Assembly (NCBI GenBank): GCA_036873755.1
Contig: JAVTVY010037122.1
Coordinates: 108,776 to 172,775, forward strand
Length of the DNA stretch: 64,000 bases
DNA from: Hanleya hanleyi
Lineage: Eukaryota; Mollusca; Polyplacophora; Lepidopleurida; Hanleyidae
Direction of reading: 5' to 3'
Position 1 is the first letter of the stretch. Each line of letters begins with the position of its first letter. The notes under the pieces were generated by a model that was not told the DNA's origin, did no database searches, and worked only from the letters and a program-made list of their open reading frames with translations. Both the position numbers and the translations under genes were made by a program. This document shows positions 57,301-64,000 of this stretch, one piece after another.

Positions 57301-58572
57301 TCGATCTGCATCGAGGATTACGCTCTGACAGGCAGAAGTTTGGTGTGTATAACGTTTGGAGTCCCCACCACAGAAACAGAATGTTTCCGGTCTGAGATGC
57401 CAGCTGATCCAGATGAAGCCGTTTTACCTCGATCATATTTTAGTATTGTGGTCTCCTAGACATCATTTTCTGTCTGAGCAACTTTTCGCATCGGCACTGC
57501 AGACAAAGTAGGCCTTGTTCTCGAATGAGCAGTTGTTTGTCTTGAAGCCAGATCACATAGCTTTGGAGTTTTCATATGCATAATTCACTGTCTGGTTAAC
57601 TTTGGAAGTCATTATCACATAGCTTCAAATTCAATTGTTGTCTAGATGGCTTCAGTTTGACCTTGGGTGAAACTCTTGCTCTAGATAAGGTTTTCAGATT
57701 AACTACATTCGTCATCATCAGTACAGATCCATATGAAACTGTGATCAATGAAAACCCAGGATGTGGTTTGGTGATGAATAATAAACATTGGTAGCAAATA
57801 TCAATCGTAATGTATCGTAAGGTAATTAACGTACAATGATTATCATACTGGATAGGCTTTTGGAAACACTACCACAAATGATCATGATCGTAACGGACGA
57901 CAGCTGGTTGTTCTAACTGATAATGCCCCAATAGGAGCCGGTTGCAATATGTTTCTTATAACCGCAGTGCTGGGTCCCCTTCCAACCAGTATTCCGCATT
58001 TTAAGAGCCAAGCGGAAACCCGCCTCCCCGCTCCCCCGCCCACTCTCCCACACATAAAACTTGGTGGCTCTATTACACTAATTGCATATTTCCGTTCATC
58101 CATTCGTCACGGTAAATAACAACTATTATACATACAATAGCACACCTGTTGCCGGTTCAATCTGTAGGGAATGTGCTTGCACAGGCTGATTTGCCCCTTG
58201 ATCTGATCCATGGCTTTTTATGTCGATCTAGCATACTTGCTGTTGGAACCTTGTCTTGATGGACCAAATCCGTCCTCGATGGACGCTTGGGGAACCTGTC
58301 AGAAAGAAGGTAAACCAATAGAACAATAATGGTTAAGTTATACATTTTTCACCTGTACATATCGACAATAGCGTGTTTTCTCTTCTGACAGAAAGAAAGT
58401 ATTATATACGACCGTTCTCGTCCGTGCAAGAGCTCGTACTAAACGAGACAACTCTCTCGTCTTTCACGCTACGGGCATATTCCCACAGAAGTAGTTTAGC
58501 GCATAAATAGATCTGATACATTCATGGACCTGAAGAAAAAGAACATTCACAAACAGGATACCGGTACCTCAC
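57301..58572. other. No gene recognised
   Basis: A minus-strand frame at 58157-58345 has a signal-like start (MYNLTIIVLLVYLLS) but no supporting family. Nothing else is identified. Confidence 0.4.
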
Positions 58573-58813
58573 TTAACCTTCTCTGTACCGTATCGGTACA
58601 ATTGTACCGATAAAAATATAGATTAATGATTGCCTGTCAAAATGACGTATTTGTAGGCAAATATTTTCATCATATTATACCTTGTTCGAAAGCTTGGAGT
58701 ATCGTCTCTGAAATTGCGCAGATGATTATAAGTATATCTTCGCTTCATTCATGTTCATGACAGTGTTGATATCAGTTTGGAACTGTTAAAAATGCCGGTA
58801 CAGAGGGGGTTAA
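58573..58813. mobile_element. TTAA-flanked MITE, second family
   Basis: A 233-bp element lies between TTAA at 58573-58576 and 58810-58813. Its ends are CCTTCTCTGTACCG and inverted CCCCCTCTGTACCG, two mismatches in 14. No coding sequence. TTAA targets point to a piggyBac-like source. Confidence 0.7.
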
Positions 58814-59727
58814 ACATCATTGATGATGATGTGAAATATACCTTATAAAGTATAATAAACATCTTTTATTTAAAAAAAAGGTCTAAAAATGTATCGGTTA
58901 TACGTGGTTGTCATGCTCGCATTACTACTAATCAGTCTAAAGGAGCGGGCTCCCTGGATGCAGAAAATCAAAAAGCCTACTATTTATCACGTCAAATCTG
59001 GTCATGCGTGCTCATATAGTGAAAACAATCGAGGCGAGCTTGACTGATAAATTAATACATTACCAAAACCAATGTATGGCGTTTGGGTGCAACAAGAATA
59101 CCTTGCCCTATCATTTGTGGGGTTTTTCCTTGTGACGGTGGAACGGGATGTAAATATTCACGGTATTATTTGACAGTCACGAGATGGAAATCTTCAGCTG
59201 CTAAAGGCGCAAAACGACGTCGATGCCCACGTGACTTTACGCTTAGGTTAGGCAACGAACCGTTTCTTTACATTGGCAATGCTGTATTATTTTATTCACA
59301 GATTTTCACAGGCGATGCATTCTGCTTCCAAATCCCTATTTAACTATGTGACTGGATTTTGAATATTTTGAAAGACTCTAGAATACCTTGTGAAATATGC
59401 CAGTATTAAAGCATAGTCCGGTGCCTAACCTTGACCCGACGTCACGTGGGCAATGACATCATTTCGCGCCTTTCACGGTTACAGATGTTCGATCTCGGGA
59501 GTGTCCTAGTCTCATGTGTGGAATCAAAAAATGTGCGGCCAGATAAGTCAACGTGAATATGTGTGTAAAACGCGTAAATAATACATTGAGGCACTAACTA
59601 AATTGGAACCAAATGGATGGGGAATGAGAATTGACATTGCAACTTACTGCGACGTATCGTCGTTAAAGTGAAAACTTTTGGGAATTCAGAAATTCGTGAT
59701 TCTTCACATATTCCTGTCGTCTTTTCC
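58814..59727. other. No gene recognised
   Basis: An 86-codon frame at 59083-59343 has a CMAFGCNK-like start in another frame that recalls a THAP domain, but the rest does not support it. Confidence 0.35.
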
Positions 59728-60585
59728 AAAGCGACCACATCCCACCACTCCCAAGCTGGTGCACTGAATATGGCTATGCCCAATCTGCGCCCCCCAACAC
59801 CACCACTCCACCCCACACTCCCACTCCACCCCCACTCTCCTACCAAACTTTCTGCGCTATCTCCGGAACGACCAACAATTGAGAGCTGACACTCCGTGAC
59901 TTTGTAGCTTATCATATTTGGGGTCATTGTGAGTTTACTTGCATAATCCCTCGAGTAGAGGATCATGAGTAAATTCAATATCATCGGATGACATCGGATG
60001 GCATCCACTTGGGGCAAGAGAAAAATGATGTTTTCCGCGAGGAAAAGATGGCAAAAACTATTTTATTTCACATCACCTTAATATTTACTAATTTATCAGA
60101 AAGTTTTCGCGGAAAAACTTAACAAAATGTAAAATTCGAAAAATGTGACAGAAAACTCGACCAAAAATGTCTTTTTTTAAAATGACGTCACTGTGACACC
60201 ATCAAAACGGCCATATTTGATTTTTTTTTAATTTTCCAGTAGAGCTTGACTCAAAGGTATATTGATATAAGTTTCATCCCCATAGCTCACGGGGTATGGG
60301 AAATAATTAGGGGGGGGGGGGTGAAATGCCCCCTCCCATGCCTGGACAGGCCCCAAAAATGAAGGCCAGATATAAGTCTGGGGCCCATTGTCAGAAAATG
60401 GCACTTTCGTGGTCAAAATTTTTGATGATTGGACAAATAAGTCGTCTTTTTCAAAAGCGACCACATCCCACCACTCTCAAGCTGGTAAAATGAATATGAC
60501 TGTTTAAGCCACACGGCCGTTACACTCCCCCCCCTCCCCACCACCACCAAACTTTCTGCGCTATCTCCAGAACGACAAAAAATAA
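59728..60585. mobile_element. Remnant of the TTAA MITE family, copy 4, with duplicated left side
   Basis: CTACCAAACTTTCTGCGCTA at 59838 and GGGGGGGGTGAAATGCCCCC near 60312 match the ends of copy 2, but both termini are eroded. The left part with its flank (AAAGCGACCACATCCCACCA onward, 59740-59880) is repeated at 60455-60585. Only remnants survive. Confidence 0.65.
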
Positions 60586-60844
60586 ACTGAACTTTGGAAA
60601 ATACCTGTTGCCAGCAGCAACTCTCATTTTAGCCCCGTTGGCAACATATGAATCAACCACCGTGGACTGAAAACCATTCTAATTCTAAAGAGTGCTCCCA
60701 ATATTTGGCACAGATGTACAATTTATGTTCGAGTATTAAGCTGACATGTCCTCCACGATGTGCGTGATGATATTTTAGCAGGAGTATGAACTTCTGATGT
60801 AGTATATCGTAGCCTTTGCAGTGGCTATCATCGTTTGACCACCC
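60586..60844. other. No gene recognised
   Basis: Short stretch with no signature. Confidence 0.4.
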
Positions 60845-61030
60845 TTGAACAGTATACGTTGCATAGATACATTCATACATTCATTTGGCGTTTGGAATCA
60901 GGACACGCTCATGTGTATGCCTCTATTGTCACTATTTGCACGGAGACCCGATCAGGCATACAAGAAAAAGTACTCCAACCCGTGCAAGTTTCCTACACGA
61001 GAGAAGAGATCAGAGGTCATACTTACCGAA
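60845..61030 (+). pseudogene. PLE 5-prime fragment
   Basis: Diverged copy of 35109-35228: GGAATCAGGACACG, GTCACTATTTGCACGGAGAC and AGAGATCAGAGGTCATACTT align in order. It covers the region before the Cys-rich block of the RT ORF. Confidence 0.6.
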
Positions 61031-61389
61031 GATTTCATAATAGTTTACCACTATATCTTTCATTGACAAGAAATTACATGTGTAGACTAAATCAAAACAT
61101 CACATGTAACTCTGCACATCTTATCTGAAGTTGCCAACTTCTGATAACATGTTTATTTCATTTGGTGTGTTTCTATGATTCCCACTGGCTGAGTGGCTAT
61201 TTGAGAATCCATCACCCAATCACAGATGAGCATGCCAGTCAAAATTAACTTGCCAGTTTGCAACTTCAGACACAACAAAACTCTTCAGCTTCACACTTGC
61301 CAGAGCAACATGTCGTGTTTGTAAACCTCAGCCACAAACGTTTAACTATTAGGAAATCCCCTGCATCAATACAACAAATCTTGCCATTG
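61031..61389. other. No gene recognised
   Basis: No coding or repeat signature. Confidence 0.4.
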
Positions 61390-61605
61390 TGAATTATTTA
61401 TTTTACTAGATGGACCACGGTTGTCTATTGCATGTCATATTTCACTTCTAGTTTATGAAAGGTCTTTGCATCTAACATGAGAAATTATTCCATTATTCCA
61501 CATTTCACTTTGATCCGGTGAATATAAACACTGAATTCGAAGTACTGGATAGGCATGATATGATTAAAAGTTGAGTTTTTACTGGCTAATGTAACTGTAT
61601 TGGGA
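61390..61605 (+). repeat. Repeat shared with 41398-41600
   Basis: Diverged copy with TTTTACTAGATGGACCACGG and TACTGGATAGGCATGATATG. It again lies near PLE sequence. Confidence 0.6.
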
Positions 61606-62040
61606 GACTGGTATTAGTCTTCACCACGTGTGGTGGTAATTGCTTCGCGATCATCTTAGTTTATTTATTTATTTATTTATTTATTAGAATTTGAATGAAA
61701 TCAGGATAAGCGCAACAGGTGACCAGCGCCTAGAGTAAAGCACTCTCCACATACACCAATACTCCCAGGCATACGCACAAATAACACAAGTAGTATATAA
61801 AGGACGGCACAGCGCAACTTGACCTACTTTTTTGTTCCCCCCGGGTAAAATTTGTGGCGGAAGTGTGGCGGGGTTTCCCAGTGGGGGATTCCCCAGTGGG
61901 GGTTTCCCAATGACGATCACGTGATCAAGGCATGTCCTGACTTGTTCTGGGTTGTACAGTTCTGCCATACGGAGGATGGGTACTAGTATTTCGCTGACGT
62001 CCTACTAATAAACATAATCTATAGGTGTTGTACCATGTTA
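61606..62040. other. No gene; (TTTA)n microsatellite
   Basis: TTTA repeats at about 61661-61685. The sequence CCCAGTGGGGGATTCCCCAG near 61880-61910 is internally repeated. No coding signature. Confidence 0.5.
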
Positions 62041-62458
62041 ATGTGGGAGTGGGGTCAAAATGGCGGTTGATGTGGGATGGGACAAAATGGCGGCTGATGT
62101 GGGATGGGTTCAAAATGGCGGCTGATGTGGGATGGGTTCAAAATGGCGGCTGATGTGGGATGGGTTCAAAATGGCGGCTGATGTGGGATGGGTTCAAAAT
62201 GGCGGCTGATCTGGGATGGGACAAAATGGCGGCTGATGTGGGATGGGTTCAAAATGGCGGCTGATGTGGGATGGGTTCAAAATGGCGGCTGATGTGGGAT
62301 GGGTTCAAAATGGCGGCTCATGTGGGATGGGTTCAAAATGGCGGCTGATGTGGGATGGGTTCAAAATGGCGGCTCATGTGAGATGGGTTCAAAATGGCGG
62401 CTCATGTGGGATGGGTTCAAAATGGCGGCTGATGTGGGATGGTTCAAAATGGCGGATT
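62041..62458. repeat. 28-bp minisatellite, about 15 copies
   Basis: The unit GATGTGGGATGGGTTCAAAA plus TGGCGGCT repeats about 15 times with a few substitutions and 1-2-bp length variants. Open frames (MGSKWRLMWDGFKMAA type) are translations of the repeat. Confidence 0.95.
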
Positions 62459-62535
62459 GTAGAAAAACGTATAAAAGAAGGCGATTTTTAGCGGTGGGGT
62501 GTATTCATTGCACTACTTGGCTGACCGACCTGACC

Positions 62536-62640
62536 TGACCCCAGCCTGCCTGCCTCTAGCCTGCCTGGCTGCCTGCCTCACCTCTAGCCTGCCTGCCTGC
62601 CTGCCTCCCTCACCTCTAGCCAGCCTGCTTGCCTGCTTGT
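62536..62640. repeat. CCTG-rich microsatellite
   Basis: Imperfect GCCTGCCT and CACCTCTAGCCTG repeats. Confidence 0.8.
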
Positions 62641-64000
62641 ATGAGCTGTGGAGAACCTTTTACTTTTTTCATTTTACCAGTGCAAATTTACCAGCCAGCC
62701 ACCAGCCTATTACACCGTTTTTCACCAGCGTGAGCCCACAGTCATCCCAGGAAGTGAAGCTTCAAAAGTACCGTGTTCGCCTCATTGATGAGATGCAGCT
62801 GACCAGTATCACTCAGTAACACCAATCAACACCTTACACGTATGTAATATAACTTATGTTTTAATAATATCTATGCTAGTATCCACCCCTCCCCCCCTTC
62901 TTCGTTTTGCTATGTCACAAAAAGTGCTCGAATTACTTATTTCTAAATTATTTCATGACGAATCCAACTAAGGTTAGCAAGTATACATATTTTACGATAT
63001 AGTCAATAACTGTGAGCACATAAGACGTTCTGGTTGATGAGATCTGAATTTTTGAAGTTTGGCAATTTTCTGACTTCGAGCTTCGAATACACGCCGCCAT
63101 ATTTGTTGGAAGCCGGTGTTCGTTTGTCATGATGGAAAATCATTAATTAATCATATTTTGAGATATATTTCTCAAGACAACCTTGTATTCATTGAAAATA
63201 TAATTGTTCAGGCTTACATTGCTAACTCGTTTGCTGCCTTTGAGGTAATATTTTTCCTTAGATCGGCAGTTGTTTCCGCCCATGCGATGAGAAAATATGC
63301 CTGAAAAAAATGTCTAGTTTTGTGTCCGCTCCACAGACATTTTACACCAAATAGCTGAACCCAATGAGACCAATATACATATATTGCGGCCAGTCTATGA
63401 TAGAGTGCCACCCCAGTGTCGAGCATTTATTGTCCAGTTTGCACCAGCAAAGAAAAATGACGAACGTTCATCGAACGTCATCGGTGGGACCTTCATGCGG
63501 TCTTCCGCGGTATATGAATCACTTACATATGAATGAATGAATTAGTTTGATATAATTTTGTTGGGTATGAATGATTTAAAAGGGTGGAAATATTCCGTAC
63601 AGGTCTGTTTTGTGTAACAAACGCTAAGAAAAATGGCTGACCAACAATGCCAATTTCCCCGGTTTCCGGGATAATAGTGCCAACCAAACCACAGCCCCAT
63701 CTATACGCTTTGATGCAAGGGAGACAACTCAGACTAGGCCAATTTCTCTTGTAGGATAAGGTATTCGCACATTTCTATCTTTTTGCGTGTATAGGGTGGT
63801 GGTCATTTGTTTATGGATTTTACTCTGGGCTGTGAGATTGTAGAATACGATGGGAAAAGCTATGAAATGTTTTTTTAAGTACCGGGTAGGCTTGTATATA
63901 GATGCATATAGACCCATAGACACTCATATACTTGGATATTAGCCCAATGTATGTATAAATCCATACGGGGTGGACATGTTGGAGTCTAGGTGGAGCACTA
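62641..64000. other. No gene recognised
   Basis: Several 60-100-codon open frames lack motifs. No element ends were recognised up to the window edge. Confidence 0.4.

Noticed and set aside
58157..58345. Signal-peptide exon of the lectin gene
   Set aside because: The start is hydrophobic, but the distance is more than 10 kb across a foldback element, the phase is not matched, and there is no evidence linking them.
59060..59343. THAP-domain gene or transposase
   Set aside because: A CMAFGC start and a possible HF-like end lie in different frames. The spacing and remaining THAP residues are not met.
62243..62538. Overlapping open frames rich in MGSKWRLMWDG as a repeat protein
   Set aside because: They are translations of the 28-bp minisatellite in different frames.

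Overview
This is animal genomic DNA from a repeat-dense invertebrate. A mollusc, probably a bivalve or gastropod, is the best guess. The reasons are I/Nimb-type LINE tails ending in a CGACGTTAAACC-like block plus (CT)n, BEL/Pao and Penelope-like (PLE) relics, tRNA-derived SINEs, and a spliced lectin gene. The species assignment is inference. There are no bacterial features.

Layout. 0-9.7 kb: a PIF/Harbinger-like MITE, an AGGATATAT-rich minisatellite, a palindromic GATATC element and two LINE tails. 9.7-15 kb: a decayed BEL/Pao element on the minus strand, split by a 2.8-kb L1/Tx1-like LINE (17-bp target duplication) that itself carries a TTAA MITE. 15-20.5 kb: an almost full-length but broken I/Nimb-like LINE with a PLE fragment inside it. 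20.6-22.7 kb: BEL/Pao gag-protease remains and PLE copy 1. 23.7-29.4 kb: a 5.7-kb composite element whose inverted arms are built from 134-bp tandem repeats, with PLE copy 2 in the right arm. 32.4-34.1 kb: a 130-175-bp tandem array. 34.5-41.4 kb: a TTAA MITE, PLE copy 3 (the most complete) and a 4-kb foldback element inside the PLE. 43.5-47.8 kb: the only convincing host gene, a minus-strand C-type lectin/PAN gene. 48-51 kb: SINE units and a 1.25-kb palindromic hAT-like element. 51.5-55.6 kb: a second copy of the foldback element, in opposite orientation. 55.9-57.3 kb: a spliced-looking pseudogene related to the foldback ORFs. 57.3-64 kb: MITE remnants, a PLE fragment and minisatellites.

The most interesting signal is a conserved RNA module of about 86-109 nt, present in seven complete copies and one half copy. 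It matches the architecture of a twister self-cleaving ribozyme: a closing P1 stem, a U-A step next to it, a GCCGGU-type hairpin, a variable P5-like hairpin with compensatory changes, an AAUAAAAGCG-like strand, and GAG before the P1 3-prime strand. Three copies sit directly after the stop codon of the PLE reverse transcriptase and before a second conserved ORF with a hydrophobic segment. Four sit in short elements that carry no reverse transcriptase. Penelope-like elements are known to carry hammerhead ribozymes. A twister in this position would be a different ribozyme doing a similar job, and I do not know of a description of it.

Together the window is a record of nested insertions around one lectin gene. 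The gene encodes a CTLD with a QPD motif joined to a PAN/apple domain, by three identified exons with phase-1 introns. Its introns hold a LINE tail and a SINE.
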